From positions 1 to 64,000 of the forward strand of contig NZ_VORY01000019.1 in NCBI RefSeq assembly GCF_007997295.1: DNA of 64,000 nt, given 5' to 3'. Under the pieces are notes generated by a model. That model saw only the letters and a program-made list of their open reading frames with translations, did no database searches and was not told where the DNA came from. Source of the stretch: Gillisia hiemivivida. GTDB taxonomy: Bacteria > Bacteroidota > Bacteroidia > Flavobacteriales > Flavobacteriaceae. Position numbers and translations under genes: made by a program. Positions 46,769-56,979 of this stretch are shown in pieces. How positions within the stretch are numbered: the stretch's first letter is position 1; each line of letters opens with the position of its first letter.

Positions 46769-48397
46769 TTATTCTCCCATAAACGGATATCTGTAATCTG
46801 TTGCAGGAACAAAAGTTTCCTTGATCAACCTTGGAGAGATCCATCTTAATAAATTCAATTTAGAACCTGCTTTATCGTTAGTTCCACTGGCTCTTGCTCC
46901 TCCAAATGGTTGTTGCCCAACTACGGCTCCAGTACATTTGTCGTTAATATAGAAGTTACCAGCTGCATTTTGCAAGGCTTGTGTTGCTTGTGTTGCGGCA
47001 TATCTATCTCCAGAAAGAACAGCACCAGTTAATGCATAAATACTGGTTTCATCAACTAGCTTTAAGGTTTCTTCCCATTTATTATCATCATATACATAAA
47101 TAGTAATTACCGGTCCGAACAATTCTGTTTCCATAGTTGTGTATTTAGGGTCTGTTGTAAGGATAACAGTTGGTTCAATAAACCATCCTTCAGATTTATC
47201 ATAATTTCCTCCAACAACTATTTCAGCATTTTTATCCTTTTTAGCTTGGTCTATATACTTCGCTAACTTGTCAAAAGAACCTTCGTGGATCACTGCAGTA
47301 ATAAAATTGCTCATGTCTTCCGGAGAGCCCATTTTAAATGAATTCACATCTTCAACTAAAAATTCTTTTACCTCTGCCCAAAGGCTTTTTGGAATATAGG
47401 CTCTGGATGCAGCACTACATTTCTGACCTTGGAATTCGAAAGCTCCTCTTGCAATAGCGGTTGCAACTTGCTTTGCATTTGCTGTTTTGTGCGCCAAGAT
47501 AAAATCTTTACCACCAGTTTCTCCAACAATACGTGGGTAGGTCTTATACTTATCTATATTTGCACCAATTTTTCCCCAAATTCCTTTAAAAACACTTGTG
47601 CTTCCAGTAAAGTGAATTCCGGCGAAATCTGGACTAGCCAATACAGTGTCTGTAATCATAACAGGGTCTCCCATTACCATATTTATAACACCATCTGGCA
47701 CCCCAGCTTCTTTAAAAACTTCCATGATTACCTGTGCAGAAAAAACCTGACTATCACTTGGTTTCCATACTACTGTATTCCCCATTAAAGCGGCACTTGC
47801 AGGAAGATTTCCGGCAATAGCTGTAAAGTTAAAAGGTGTAATTGCGTACACAAAGCCTTCTAATGGACGGTATTCCAATCTATTCCAAACTCCCGGAGAA
47901 GATTCTGGTTGATCTTCATAAATCTGAGCCATATATTCTACATTGAATGTCAAGAAATCTATCAATTCGCATGCAGAATCAATTTCAGCTTGAAAGATCG
48001 TTTTAGATTGTCCGATCATTGTTGCTGCATTTATTCTTGATCTGTATGGTCCAGCAATTAAGTCGGCAGCTTTTAAAAATACTGCAGCTCTTTGTTCCCA
48101 AGGCAAATCTGCCCAAGCAGTTCTTGCTTCAAGACAAGATTCAATTGCTTGTTCTATATGTTTTTTCTTAGCTAAATGAAATTTACCAAGATCATGTTTG
48201 TGATTATGTGGAGGATGCATACTCATAGTATCTCCAGTGCGTATCTCTTCAGAACCTATGTACAATGGAACGTCCATTTTTTTGTTGTACATGTCTTTAT
48301 AAGTAAGTAACACTTCCTCTCTTTCAGGCGTTCCCGGAGCATAAGTCTTAATAGGCTCATTTATAGCTGTTGGAACTTGAAAAAATCCTTTTCCCAT
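46769..48397 (-). CDS. pruA: 1-pyrroline-5-carboxylate dehydrogenase
   Basis: Oxidises glutamate gamma-semialdehyde (open-chain P5C) to glutamate with NAD+, the second step of proline catabolism. It is a 542-residue aldehyde dehydrogenase of the stand-alone P5CDH type, without a fused proline dehydrogenase. It shows ITPFNFTAIAGNLPASAALM near 210, the catalytic glutamate region RIVGETGGKDF, the nucleophile Cys in GAFEFQGQKCSAASR near 350 and the closing FGGARASGTNDKAGS. An open frame extends 26 codons upstream, but MGKGFFQVPTAINEP at 48397 is the expected family start. It has a strong terminator and is divergent from the NRDE gene. Confidence 0.95.
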   Translation of the reverse strand: MGKGFFQVPTAINEPIKTYAPGTPEREEVLLTYKDMYNKKMDVPLYIGSEEIRTGDTMSMHPPHNHKHDLGKFHLAKKKHIEQAIESCLEARTAWADLPWEQRAAVFLKAADLIAGPYRSRINAATMIGQSKTIFQAEIDSACELIDFLTFNVEYMAQIYEDQPESSPGVWNRLEYRPLEGFVYAITPFNFTAIAGNLPASAALMGNTVVWKPSDSQVFSAQVIMEVFKEAGVPDGVINMVMGDPVMITDTVLASPDFAGIHFTGSTSVFKGIWGKIGANIDKYKTYPRIVGETGGKDFILAHKTANAKQVATAIARGAFEFQGQKCSAASRAYIPKSLWAEVKEFLVEDVNSFKMGSPEDMSNFITAVIHEGSFDKLAKYIDQAKKDKNAEIVVGGNYDKSEGWFIEPTVILTTDPKYTTMETELFGPVITIYVYDDNKWEETLKLVDETSIYALTGAVLSGDRYAATQATQALQNAAGNFYINDKCTGAVVGQQPFGGARASGTNDKAGSKLNLLRWISPRLIKETFVPATDYRYPFMGE

Positions 48398-48538
48398 AAT
48401 TATTTTTTTGATGTTTTTATTCGGTTTTATGGTCGTAAATATAAAAAAAATTAACCGAGATACCTTGAGTTTCAACTAGAGAAGTTCAACTGAAGATTTG
48501 GAGGAGATGTTGTAAATTAGCATTTATATCATTAATCT

Positions 48539-49246
48539 ATGTGTACGGTTACATTACTTCCTATTTCAGCTAAAAAAAACGGTTTTATACTTACATCCAA
48601 CAGGGATGAATCTGCAGAAAGGGAAGCGCTTCCTCCAGATTTCTATTCTGAAAATGGTATAAAAATGCTTTATCCAAAAGATAAACTGGCTGGTGGAACC
48701 TGGATTGGTTTAAGTGAGCAAAAAAGATTGATCTGTTTACTTAATGGAGAGTTTAAGCCACATGTTAGAGAAACTAGTTATAGATTAAGTAGAGGGGTGG
48801 TGGTGAAAGATCTTTTAGCGGCAATCTCTATTGATGAAGCTGTAGAGAACTACAATTTTAAAAATATTGAACCTTTTACTATTGTTGCAGTAGATTGGAA
48901 TTCCGGTTTGCGTTTTTTGGAACTTGTTTGGGATGGTAAAATAAAGCACTTTAAAGATCTGGATTTGAAATCTCATATCTGGTCTTCTTCTCCTTTGTAT
49001 TCTTCTGAAATGAAAACAATTAGAGAGCAATGGTTTCTAGAATTTCAAAATGATAAATCCTTAAGTGCCGAAGCTTTATGGGAGTTTCATACTTCAGCCG
49101 GAATTGGAGATGCTAATATTGATGTAATTATGGATAGAGGATTTGTGAAAACTCAAAATATCTCTCAAATTGAGAAGACTTCAGAAGAAATAAAAATGAA
49201 ATTTATGGATTTAAAGGATCGAGATATCATCGAAATAGAATTCTAA
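48539..49246 (+). CDS. NRDE-family (TANGO2-like) protein
   Basis: A 235-residue Ntn-hydrolase-like protein named for its conserved N-R-D-E. MCTVTLLP at the start supplies the expected N-terminal Cys2, and TSNRDES places Asn21, Arg22, Asp23 and Glu24. The eukaryotic relative TANGO2 is linked to heme and lipid homeostasis; the bacterial role is not settled. It ends without an obvious hairpin about 100 bases before the apaG stop on the other strand. ATG start fixed by the family N-terminus. Confidence 0.88.
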   Translation: MCTVTLLPISAKKNGFILTSNRDESAEREALPPDFYSENGIKMLYPKDKLAGGTWIGLSEQKRLICLLNGEFKPHVRETSYRLSRGVVVKDLLAAISIDEAVENYNFKNIEPFTIVAVDWNSGLRFLELVWDGKIKHFKDLDLKSHIWSSSPLYSSEMKTIREQWFLEFQNDKSLSAEALWEFHTSAGIGDANIDVIMDRGFVKTQNISQIEKTSEEIKMKFMDLKDRDIIEIEF

Positions 49247-49354
49247 ATCAAGAATTCCTCGACAAACCCGAGAGCTAAGTAACGTTGGTTCTGGAGGTAA
49301 ATATTTTAAAAATAAGAGGTGTCCCGATGGCAATCTGGACCGCTAATTAAATCT

Positions 49355-49741
49355 TTAATTTAATGCAAAGGGAGCGCTTAGTTTAAAAGCGGGGATCGCA
49401 ACTTTGAATTTTTTTGAGGTCGTAAAATTGACCATATTGTAATAGCCACTCATAGATCCAAATGGAGCAGAAAGTAGACATCCACTGCTATAAGTATGAG
49501 TTTCACCAGGCATTAAAACAGGTTTTTTACCTATAACCCCTTCTCCCTGTACAATTTCGGTATCCTTGAGAGCATCTTTGATGTTCCAGAATCTGGATGT
49601 TAATTGTACAGAATCTTTACTCTGGTTCTCAATAGTTACTCTGTAACCAAAAGCAAAGTGGATCTTATAATTTTTATAAAATGTGCCTTCGAAATTGGTC
49701 TCTACGGAAATTTTAATTCCACATGTAACTTTTTGAACCAT
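49355..49741 (-). CDS. apaG: ApaG-family protein
   Basis: A 128-residue single-domain immunoglobulin-like beta sandwich. Signatures are GIKISVETNF, HFAFGYRVTIENQSKDSVQL, SRFWNIKD, GEGVIGKKPVLMPGETHTYSSGC and GSMSGYYNM. ApaG was named from an association with Co2+ resistance and Mg2+ efflux in enteric bacteria, but its biochemical role is unclear; the domain also occurs in eukaryotic F-box proteins. It lies 2 bases after the DUF3667 gene on the same strand and is therefore probably co-transcribed. Confidence 0.93.
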   Translation of the reverse strand: MVQKVTCGIKISVETNFEGTFYKNYKIHFAFGYRVTIENQSKDSVQLTSRFWNIKDALKDTEIVQGEGVIGKKPVLMPGETHTYSSGCLLSAPFGSMSGYYNMVNFTTSKKFKVAIPAFKLSAPFALN

Positions 49742-49743
49742 AT

Positions 49744-50838
49744 TTATCTAATTGCAAAAAATGTAAGAGCTGAAATAAATGCCGCTATTATAGCTAATGT
49801 AAGAAATATAAAATTTAGAGCCAGAAATTTAACAATTGTTACAAATCTTCTTTCATTATAAAAATTCCGAAGGGCTTTATAAAGGTAGAACAGAAAAATT
49901 ATAAGCGCAATTGTGCTGAACACTTCCGATTTAAAAATAAGGTCTATGATTAAACCAATTAATACAAACACAAAAAACGTGCTTTGTACATGAAAAGTAA
50001 AAACTAAATGCTCCATATAATTAATTGGCTTATAGAAATAAAAAAGCCAAATGATTAGCGCAAAAACCGGTAAAAAGAAGAATATAATAAAGGGTGATTT
50101 ACTAATTAGATAGTCAAAAAACACTTTCGGGTTGTTCCTTATGATCTCAGTATCTACTGCTTTTCTATATAAATATCTATTCCAGAATTTATTGGAATGA
50201 TCTAAACTATCTATTGCTTCTTCTGGATTTAGAATACTTGTTTGATTGTAAAATTCTGAATAAAGGCTTATTTGCTTAAAAGATGATTCTACTAAATTTA
50301 AAGTGTCCAGTTGCCTTTGTGTAAGATGACGATCCTTATAATTTTTAGTTATTTCTGCGGGTTTAATGCCCAAGATAGTGTCTAGGTCTATCTCCTTTCC
50401 AAAAGGAACTTTCTGAAGCTCTTCTTTTAATTCTTCTTTTTCCTTTTCTGAAAATTGATCTAGTTCTGCAACTGTTTGGTTATCTGAAACCCCGCCGAAG
50501 TTATTAGACTGAAAAGTAAAGCTCCAAATAATAAAAAATATAATTGAAATACTTAAGAAGAATCGAAACGGATTGGCATATTTTGTTCTTATTCCATTTA
50601 TATAATCTCTCGAGATCTTACCGGGATAAAAAATCAGAGTAGCTAAAGTTCTGTTCATTCTGGAATCATAAGAAAAGATCCCGCCGAAGAATTCTAAAAA
50701 AAAATCATTGAAAGATAATTTTTTGGTGTTGTTTGTTTGCCCACAGTTTGAGCAAAATTTATCGCTTATGTCTAGTGGATGGCCGCAATTTAAGCAACAT
50801 AAACCACGGTATTTAGTTAAGGAGATTTCGCTCTTCAT
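49744..50838 (-). CDS. DUF3667 membrane protein with N-terminal zinc ribbon
   Basis: A 364-residue protein of the Bacteroidota-typical DUF3667 family. A C4 zinc ribbon opens it (CLNC at Cys15/Cys18 and CSNC at Cys29/Cys32), then a conserved soluble part with SRMNRTLATLIFYPGKISRDY and GIRTKYANPFRFF. Next come a hydrophobic segment near 100, a long soluble loop rich in Lys, Glu and Leu, and a cluster of about four membrane segments in the last 130 residues. The function is not known. It sits between the T9SS plug gene and apaG on the same strand: 23 bases to the former's stop and 2 to apaG. Confidence 0.85.
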   Translation of the reverse strand: MKSEISLTKYRGLCCLNCGHPLDISDKFCSNCGQTNNTKKLSFNDFFLEFFGGIFSYDSRMNRTLATLIFYPGKISRDYINGIRTKYANPFRFFLSISIIFFIIWSFTFQSNNFGGVSDNQTVAELDQFSEKEKEELKEELQKVPFGKEIDLDTILGIKPAEITKNYKDRHLTQRQLDTLNLVESSFKQISLYSEFYNQTSILNPEEAIDSLDHSNKFWNRYLYRKAVDTEIIRNNPKVFFDYLISKSPFIIFFFLPVFALIIWLFYFYKPINYMEHLVFTFHVQSTFFVFVLIGLIIDLIFKSEVFSTIALIIFLFYLYKALRNFYNERRFVTIVKFLALNFIFLTLAIIAAFISALTFFAIR

Positions 50839-50861
50839 CAGCTAAGTATATTGAGAGTTGA

Positions 50862-52109
50862 TTAGTTCGAAATATTCAGGGAACTCGCATTTCCGTAACC
50901 AATAATTTGATCGAATCTCGCTCCCAGATCTCTAAAGTACACTAAAACTTGATATTCATTCTCGGTCACTTCAAAATCTCCGCTAATAAATCCCTCATCT
51001 AAAAATCCGTCCTTATTTAAAAGCACATATTTGTAATTATAAAACCCTTGTTTTATAAGTAAAGTGTTTTCATATAAACCAGATTCCTTGTTGTATTTCA
51101 TCAAAGTAGAATCATCTAGTACAAAATTATTGAATGCTCCATATAAATGTAGTTCTCCTCCTTCTAACGGGTCGTAATTCTGAAGTTTAAAATGTGTCCA
51201 AACATACTCAGCTTCAATAGAGGAATTTTCACCCTGTAAGGTGCGAATCACAAATTGACCGTTGATGTCCGGGTTGTATGTATATGGTTCAGTAGCTCTA
51301 GATCTGTCGGTAAAAAGAAAGTGACTGTAGAGTTCATTCAATTCGATTCTTCCAATATCTAAAGTGGTTGAGCGAATATCTTTACTGTCAAATTGTAGAT
51401 ATTCGTTGCTTGCTTGAAAAGAAGTTTCCTGATCGTATTTATAGATCAACTCATTTCCAATGGTGTATTGTGGTTTTAAAACTTCTATACTAGACTTTAA
51501 ATTATGGTTTTTAGTGATGAGTACTTTTACAGTGGACTCTGGATTCCTAATTAAAAAGTCTGGAGAATTAATACTGAAATTAACTACCTGCCTTGAATTA
51601 ATATACTTGAGATCACGTGATCTTTTTATAGCAACTTTTACTTGAGCAATTGGCCTATATACCATAAATTTTCTAGAAAAAACTAACTCGTCATTCACAT
51701 TAAGAATTTTAAGCATATAATTCCCGCTAACCTTCAAAGATTTGGTATCTTTATTTGGAATTTTGAGATTGTAATGGGTAAATCCTTGAAGCGTATTGTA
51801 GGAATTCATATAGTTGATAATCCTAAGGTTGTCAAAGCCAGTTAAATATTCAGTTTTTATTAAGTCTGATGGCGTCCAATCGTAATTAAAATGTTCCAAA
51901 GTGTAATAATAATCGGCTTCGTCACCAATAATATCATCGAATTCTAAAGTTAAGGATTGTCCTAATTGAATTACGGGATTGCCAGATATGTCTGAATTTC
52001 CTTTTAGAATAATGCTTTTTATATAATTGGGAGGTAAAACTTCTACTTGCACTTGGGCAATGGAAAGTGTTACGCACAGAAAACAAAATAAGCTAAGAAT
52101 ATTATTCAT
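50862..52109 (-). CDS. T9SS translocon plug protein (DUF5103)
   Basis: A 415-residue periplasm-facing protein of the DUF5103 family. In Flavobacterium johnsoniae this protein plugs the periplasmic end of the giant SprA channel of type IX secretion. A signal peptide (MNNILSLFCFLCVTLSIAQ) starts at 52109; an earlier in-frame ATG 15 codons upstream would bury it. The mature protein is beta-rich, with YYYTLEHFNYDWTPSDL and GELHLYGAFNNF typical of the family. It is a component of the same pathway that should export the giant proteins at 21327-46435. It is divergent from nqrA. Confidence 0.85.
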   Translation of the reverse strand: MNNILSLFCFLCVTLSIAQVQVEVLPPNYIKSIILKGNSDISGNPVIQLGQSLTLEFDDIIGDEADYYYTLEHFNYDWTPSDLIKTEYLTGFDNLRIINYMNSYNTLQGFTHYNLKIPNKDTKSLKVSGNYMLKILNVNDELVFSRKFMVYRPIAQVKVAIKRSRDLKYINSRQVVNFSINSPDFLIRNPESTVKVLITKNHNLKSSIEVLKPQYTIGNELIYKYDQETSFQASNEYLQFDSKDIRSTTLDIGRIELNELYSHFLFTDRSRATEPYTYNPDINGQFVIRTLQGENSSIEAEYVWTHFKLQNYDPLEGGELHLYGAFNNFVLDDSTLMKYNKESGLYENTLLIKQGFYNYKYVLLNKDGFLDEGFISGDFEVTENEYQVLVYFRDLGARFDQIIGYGNASSLNISN

Positions 52110-52205
52110 TTGATTAGTTATTAGAATAAAGGCGAATACAAATTTTATTCCCATTATTTTGCAGTATTACTTTAACAAGTGTTACATTGAAAATTATCCA
52201 ATTTC

Positions 52206-52239
52206 TTTGGGAATTATAGGGTTAAAATTAGTAAATTTG
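52206..52239 (+). promoter_or_regulatory. Promoter of the nqr operon
   Basis: TTTG at 52206-52209 and TAAATTTG at 52232-52239 are 22 bases apart, an excellent match to the flavobacterial housekeeping promoter. A start of transcription near 52246 would give a leader of about 30 bases before the nqrA ATG. Confidence 0.75.
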
Positions 52240-52277
52240 CACACTTTAAAAAACAAATTTAATATACACTTCATCCT

Positions 52278-53621
52278 ATGTCAAAAGACATTCGAATAAA
52301 AAGAGGGCTTACCCTACGTTTAAAAGGGGAAGCGGAAAAACAAGTTCTTGAGGCTCCTAGGTCTAAGACTTACGCTATTAAGCCCCCAGATTTCCACTCT
52401 GTAGTACCAAAAGTAACTCTTAAAGAAGGAGCAACAGTTTTAGCCGGTGATGTGCTTTTCTTTTCTAAGTACGACGAGAAATTAACATTTACATCTCCAG
52501 TTAGTGGAACTCTAAAAGAAATTAAACGTGCAGAAAAGCGCCGAATAATTGAAGTTATCGTGGATGCAGATCCTACCGATAGTTTTAAGGATTTCGGAAA
52601 AATGGATGCTACAAGTTCTACTGCGGAAGCTGTGAAAAGCCGGGTATTTGAGAGCGGTTGTGGTGCATTTTTAAACCAACGTCCTTACGATATTGTTGCT
52701 TCTCCGGAGGACACTCCAAAAGCGGTCTTTATTTCAGCGGTAAGTACAGCTCCTTTGTCAGCAGATATTGGTTTTTTGCTGAAAGATAAAATTGCAGCTT
52801 TTCAAGAAGGAGTCAATGCACTTCAGAAATTAACTTCAGGAAAAGTACATCTTTCAGTAGATGCTTCTTCCGAAGCAATTTTAAAAGGAATTACAGGAGT
52901 AGAGCTTCATAAAGTTACCGGGCCGCATCCTGCAGGGAATGTTGGTGTTCAGATCCATAAAATTGATCCTATTAATATTGGTGAAAGAGTTTGGGCTGTT
53001 GGGGCAGAGGATGTTTCTATTATTGGAAATGTTTTCTTAACAGGGCAATACCATCCAGATAGAACTATTGCTTTATCTGGTAGTGAAGCTAAAGAGAATA
53101 AATATTATAAGATCAAGATTGGAGCTAATGTTTCAGATCTAATTGGTCAGGTATCAGATGATGTTAGAATTATTTCTGGAGATGTTTTAACCGGGACTAA
53201 GCTTTCTAACAATCAATATATTGGATTTTATAATACTAGCCTTACATTAATTCCAGAAGGAAATAAATTTAGAATGTTAGGATGGTTGCCATTCACGTAC
53301 AATAATATTCATTCCACTTCTAGAACTTCTCTTTCTTGGTTATTTCCAAAAAAGAAGTACGATCTAAATACCAATTTAAATGGGGAAGAACGTGCATTGG
53401 TTGTTACTGGAGAAATGGAAGATGTGTTGCCTATGGATGTTTATCCTATGCAATTGCTAAAAGCTTGTATCGCGGGAGATATTGAGAAGATGGAAAATCT
53501 TGGGATATATGAAGTAGTTCCAGAAGATTTCGCATTGATAGATTATGTAAACACCTCAAAACTAGAGGCTCAAGATATTATTCGTCTTGGCTTGGATTTA
53601 ATGATTACAGAAGTAGGCTAA
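52278..53621 (+). CDS. nqrA: Na+-translocating NADH:quinone reductase subunit A
   Basis: Cytosolic subunit of the six-subunit Na+-pumping NADH:quinone oxidoreductase, implicated in quinone reduction. It is 447 residues, the usual length. It opens with the typical IRIKRGLTLRLKGEAE and has the KPPDFHSVVPKVTLKEG and SPVSGTLKEIKRAEKR segments of the N-terminal barrel-sandwich fold. It is the first gene of nqrABCDEF under a strong promoter, 10 bases before nqrB. The complex links NADH oxidation to menaquinone and a sodium gradient, as expected in a marine flavobacterium. Confidence 0.97.
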   Translation: MSKDIRIKRGLTLRLKGEAEKQVLEAPRSKTYAIKPPDFHSVVPKVTLKEGATVLAGDVLFFSKYDEKLTFTSPVSGTLKEIKRAEKRRIIEVIVDADPTDSFKDFGKMDATSSTAEAVKSRVFESGCGAFLNQRPYDIVASPEDTPKAVFISAVSTAPLSADIGFLLKDKIAAFQEGVNALQKLTSGKVHLSVDASSEAILKGITGVELHKVTGPHPAGNVGVQIHKIDPINIGERVWAVGAEDVSIIGNVFLTGQYHPDRTIALSGSEAKENKYYKIKIGANVSDLIGQVSDDVRIISGDVLTGTKLSNNQYIGFYNTSLTLIPEGNKFRMLGWLPFTYNNIHSTSRTSLSWLFPKKKYDLNTNLNGEERALVVTGEMEDVLPMDVYPMQLLKACIAGDIEKMENLGIYEVVPEDFALIDYVNTSKLEAQDIIRLGLDLMITEVG

Positions 53622-53631
53622 AAGTTGAACT

Positions 53632-54834
53632 ATGGAATGGATTAGACAAAAATTAGATAAATTTAGAGAGCCTTTTAATAAAGGTAATAAATTCGAAAAG
53701 TATGCTCCTGCAATTAATGCCTTGGATACTTTTTTATACACTCCAAATCATACTACTCAAAAAGGAGCCCATGTTAGGGATGCTGTAGATTTGAAGAGAA
53801 CCATGATAACTGTGGTGCTCGCTTTAGTTCCTGCGCTTATTTTTGGGATGTGGAATGGAGGATATCAATATCTACATCAACTACCTGAATATGCTGACGG
53901 TGTGCCTTTCTTGGAAGCTTTTATGCATGGAGCATGGAAAATTCTTCCAATGATCGCTGTTTCTTACGGAGTTGGTTTAGGAATAGAATTCGCTTTCGCG
54001 ATCTTTAGAGGACACGAGGTAAACGAAGGCTATTTGGTTACAGGACTTTTGATCCCTATGATTATGCCGATAGATATTCCATTATGGATGGTTGCTCTTT
54101 CTGTAATATTTGCAGTAGTAATAGGAAAGGAAGCTTTTGGAGGGACAGGAATGAATATTCTGAATCCTGCGCTAACGGCTCGTGCTTTTGCTTTCTTTGC
54201 TTATCCAACGTATATGTCTGGAAACCAGGTATGGGTAAGTGAGGCCACAACTGTAGACGGTGTTTCTGGAGAAACTATTTTAGGGACACTAGCCTCAGCA
54301 GGAAAAGGAGTGGCAGAGGTGCCTTATAGTGTAATGGATATGTTCTCGGGTGTTATTCCCGGGTCTATCGCAGAGACTTCTACAATATGTGTGCTTGCTG
54401 GTGCTTTAGTTTTAGTACTTACCAAGGTAGGAAGTTGGAGAATTATTTTAAGTGGATTTGTAGGTGCAGCTGTAATGGCCTTAATCTTTAATGCACTTCC
54501 AAATATGGGGATAGAAGGAAATGCTTTAACAAACTTTCCTTGGTATCAACATTTAATAATTGGTGGATTATCTTTTGGAATTGTGTTTATGGCAACAGAT
54601 CCTGTTTCTGCAGCACAAACCTTAAGAGGAAAATGGATTTACGGGTTTTTAATTGGATTATTCGGGGTAATGATTCGTGTGTTCAATCCAGCGTATCCAG
54701 AAGGAATAATGTTGGCCATATTATTGATGAATGTTTTTGCTCCGGTAATAGATCATTATGTAATTGAAGCGAATATTAATAGACGAAAGAAAAGAGCGGT
54801 AAGCGTTTCAGGACAAATTAAAACAGCAGCTTAG
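53632..54834 (+). CDS. nqrB: Na+-translocating NADH:quinone reductase subunit B
   Basis: Integral-membrane subunit (400 residues, about ten helices) that holds covalent FMN, riboflavin and the sodium path. The flavinylation site is best placed at Thr215 in DGVSGET (209-215). This differs from the usual D-x-x-SGAT by Glu in place of Ala at 214. The helix with NEGYLVTGLLIPMIMP and the GKEAFGGTGMNILNPALTAR segment are conserved. It overlaps nothing and is followed 2 bases later by nqrC. FMN attachment would need the ApbE encoded at 58703. Confidence 0.96.
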   Translation: MEWIRQKLDKFREPFNKGNKFEKYAPAINALDTFLYTPNHTTQKGAHVRDAVDLKRTMITVVLALVPALIFGMWNGGYQYLHQLPEYADGVPFLEAFMHGAWKILPMIAVSYGVGLGIEFAFAIFRGHEVNEGYLVTGLLIPMIMPIDIPLWMVALSVIFAVVIGKEAFGGTGMNILNPALTARAFAFFAYPTYMSGNQVWVSEATTVDGVSGETILGTLASAGKGVAEVPYSVMDMFSGVIPGSIAETSTICVLAGALVLVLTKVGSWRIILSGFVGAAVMALIFNALPNMGIEGNALTNFPWYQHLIIGGLSFGIVFMATDPVSAAQTLRGKWIYGFLIGLFGVMIRVFNPAYPEGIMLAILLMNVFAPVIDHYVIEANINRRKKRAVSVSGQIKTAA

Positions 54835-54836
54835 TT

Positions 54837-55580
54837 ATGGAAGAAAAACCAGTAAATAAAACGAACACCAACGGCTACACATTCATGTTTTCCATTATAA
54901 TGGTGGTAGTGGTAGCAAGTGTGTTAGCTTTTACAGCTACAACACTTCAGCCAATTCAAAATGAAAATGTACGTCAGGAAAAAATGCAAAATATCCTGGC
55001 AACGGTTGGAATTGAGACCGAAAGAAGCGAAGCAGAAGAATTATATAATGAATATATAACTGAAACTATTGCTTTAAACGAAGACGGTAGCGTTGCAGAA
55101 GGAACAGATGCTTTTACCGTGGATCTTGCAAAAGAATTGAAAAAGCCAGGTGCAGAGCAATTATATCCTTTATATATAGCAAATGTTGAAGGAGCCAAAT
55201 ATTATATAATTCCGTTAAGAGGAAAAGGACTTTGGGATGCTATCTTCGGATATATATCTTTAAAAGATGATGTGAATACTATTAAAGGTGCTGTTTTCGA
55301 TCATAAAGGAGAAACACCTGGATTGGGAGGAGAAATTACTCAAATGTGGTTTAAACAGAGTTTTGCGGATGAAAAGATCTTTGATAGTAGTGGAAATTTA
55401 ATTGGAGTTTCTGTAGTTAAAGGAAACGTTGATCCAACTAATAAAGATGATAATAAAGTAGATGCTATTTCTGGAGCTACAATTACCGGGGATGGAGTTT
55501 CAGATATGATTTCTGAAAGATTACTGCGTTATCTCCCATATTTTAAAAAGCAAACGGATATTAAAGTAGCAATTCAGTAA
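54837..55580 (+). CDS. nqrC: Na+-translocating NADH:quinone reductase subunit C
   Basis: A 247-residue subunit with one N-terminal membrane helix (about 13-37) and a periplasmic domain that carries covalent FMN. The attachment threonine is Thr215 in DAISGAT (209-215), a perfect match to the flavinylation motif recognised by ApbE. The [10 protein letters not shown] segment near 158 is also conserved. It is the third gene of the operon, 2 bases from both neighbours, which suggests tight translational coupling. Confidence 0.96.
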   Translation: MEEKPVNKTNTNGYTFMFSIIMVVVVASVLAFTATTLQPIQNENVRQEKMQNILATVGIETERSEAEELYNEYITETIALNEDGSVAEGTDAFTVDLAKELKKPGAEQLYPLYIANVEGAKYYIIPLRGKGLWDAIFGYISLKDDVNTIKGAVFDHKGETPGLGGEITQMWFKQSFADEKIFDSSGNLIGVSVVKGNVDPTNKDDNKVDAISGATITGDGVSDMISERLLRYLPYFKKQTDIKVAIQ

Positions 55581-55582
55581 TT

Positions 55583-56329
55583 ATGTCTATAGATACTAAA
55601 ATAGCTTCTGAAGCAAAGGAAGCAAAGAAACAAGAAATGATCTTATTTCTTTCTAATACTGAAGAAAGAGAACATTTCTTATCGAAGAACAATCGTAAGT
55701 TATTAAGCGACCCCTTAGATGATAACAACCCGATTACTGTACAAGTTTTAGGTATTTGTTCGGCATTGGCAATTACGGTTCAATTAGAACCTGCAATTGT
55801 GATGGCATTAGCAGTTACTGCAGTAATGGCATTCTCTAACATGATCGTTTCTTTAATTAGAAACCTGATCCCAAATAGAATTAGAATTATCGTTCAATTG
55901 GTAATCGTTGCTTCTTTGGTGGTCTTGGTAGACCAAATACTAAAAGCTTATGCCTACGATGTAAGTAAGCAACTTTCTGTATTCGTTGGGCTTATTATTA
56001 CCAACTGTATTGTAATGGGACGTTTGGAAGCATTTGCTTTAGGGAATGGAGTTTACAAATCTTTTCTTGATGGAATAGGTAACGCAGCAGGATACGGAAT
56101 TATCTTGATTATTGTTGCTTTTTTCAGAGAGCTTCTAGGAAGTGGAAAATTATTCGGATTCGAAGTCCTTGGAAACAATGCAGCTGTAGCATCGGAAGCT
56201 ACAGGATTGTACGCTTATGGATATGAGGATAACGGACTAATGTTATTGTCTCCAATGGCACTTATCGTGGTGGGAATCATTATCTGGGTACAACGTGCAA
56301 GAAACCGTAAATTAATAGAACAAAACTAA
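55583..56329 (+). CDS. nqrD: Na+-translocating NADH:quinone reductase subunit D
   Basis: Integral-membrane subunit that together with NqrE binds a [2Fe-2S] cluster inside the membrane. Both cysteine ligands are present: Cys59 in LGICSAL and Cys142 in ITNCIVMG, 83 residues apart as in Vibrio. At 248 residues it is longer than the roughly 210 of the Vibrio protein, because of a charged N-terminal extension of about 27 residues (through [17 protein letters not shown]) and a short loop insertion near the C-terminus. The start is an ATG directly after nqrC. Confidence 0.96.
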   Translation: MSIDTKIASEAKEAKKQEMILFLSNTEEREHFLSKNNRKLLSDPLDDNNPITVQVLGICSALAITVQLEPAIVMALAVTAVMAFSNMIVSLIRNLIPNRIRIIVQLVIVASLVVLVDQILKAYAYDVSKQLSVFVGLIITNCIVMGRLEAFALGNGVYKSFLDGIGNAAGYGIILIIVAFFRELLGSGKLFGFEVLGNNAAVASEATGLYAYGYEDNGLMLLSPMALIVVGIIIWVQRARNRKLIEQN

Positions 56330-56349
56330 CAGCGTTAAAGCACTATAAA

Positions 56350-56964
56350 ATGGATTATATAAATTTATTTGTTAGAAGTATTTTCATAGAAAATATGATT
56401 TTTGCCTACTTTTTAGGAATGTGTTCCTATTTAGCAGTATCAAAAACAGTAAAAACAGCAGTTGGTCTAGGTACAGCGGTTATTTTTGTACTTGCCATCA
56501 CGGTACCAATTAACTTTTTGCTGGATCAATACTTGCTGGCGCCAGGAGCTCTACAATGGATAAATCCAGAATATGCAAATGTAGATCTTAGTTTCTTAAG
56601 TTTCATAATGTTCATTGCAGTAATAGCTTCAATGGTACAATTGGTGGAAATGATAGTAGAAAAATTTGCTCCAGCTTTATATGGTGCCTTAGGGATCTTT
56701 TTACCACTTATCGCAGTAAACTGTGCTATTTTGGGTGGATCTTTATTTATGCAGCAAAAAAGCTTTACTGCGGTATCTGAGGCTATAACCTATGGTTTAG
56801 GAAGTGGAATTGGATGGTTCTTAGCAATTATTGCTATTGCAGCTATTAGAGAAAAAATTGCTTATTCAAATGTTCCTGCTCCTTTAAAAGGACTAGGGAT
56901 TACCTTTATTATTACAGGGTTAATGGCAATTGGGTTTATGAGTTTTATGGGAATTGAATTATAA
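56350..56964 (+). CDS. nqrE: Na+-translocating NADH:quinone reductase subunit E
   Basis: A 204-residue membrane subunit homologous to NqrD in inverted topology. Its two [2Fe-2S] ligands are Cys25 in [11 protein letters not shown] and Cys125 in AVNCAILGG. It has six predicted helices and the standard length. It follows nqrD by 20 bases and precedes nqrF by 15. Confidence 0.97.
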   Translation: MDYINLFVRSIFIENMIFAYFLGMCSYLAVSKTVKTAVGLGTAVIFVLAITVPINFLLDQYLLAPGALQWINPEYANVDLSFLSFIMFIAVIASMVQLVEMIVEKFAPALYGALGIFLPLIAVNCAILGGSLFMQQKSFTAVSEAITYGLGSGIGWFLAIIAIAAIREKIAYSNVPAPLKGLGITFIITGLMAIGFMSFMGIEL

Positions 56965-56979
56965 TAAAAAGACAAAACA

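Noticed and set aside
46769-46844. Short minus-strand frame overlapping the end of pruA and its terminator
   Set aside because: It runs through the pruA terminator and shares the 3' end of pruA in another frame.
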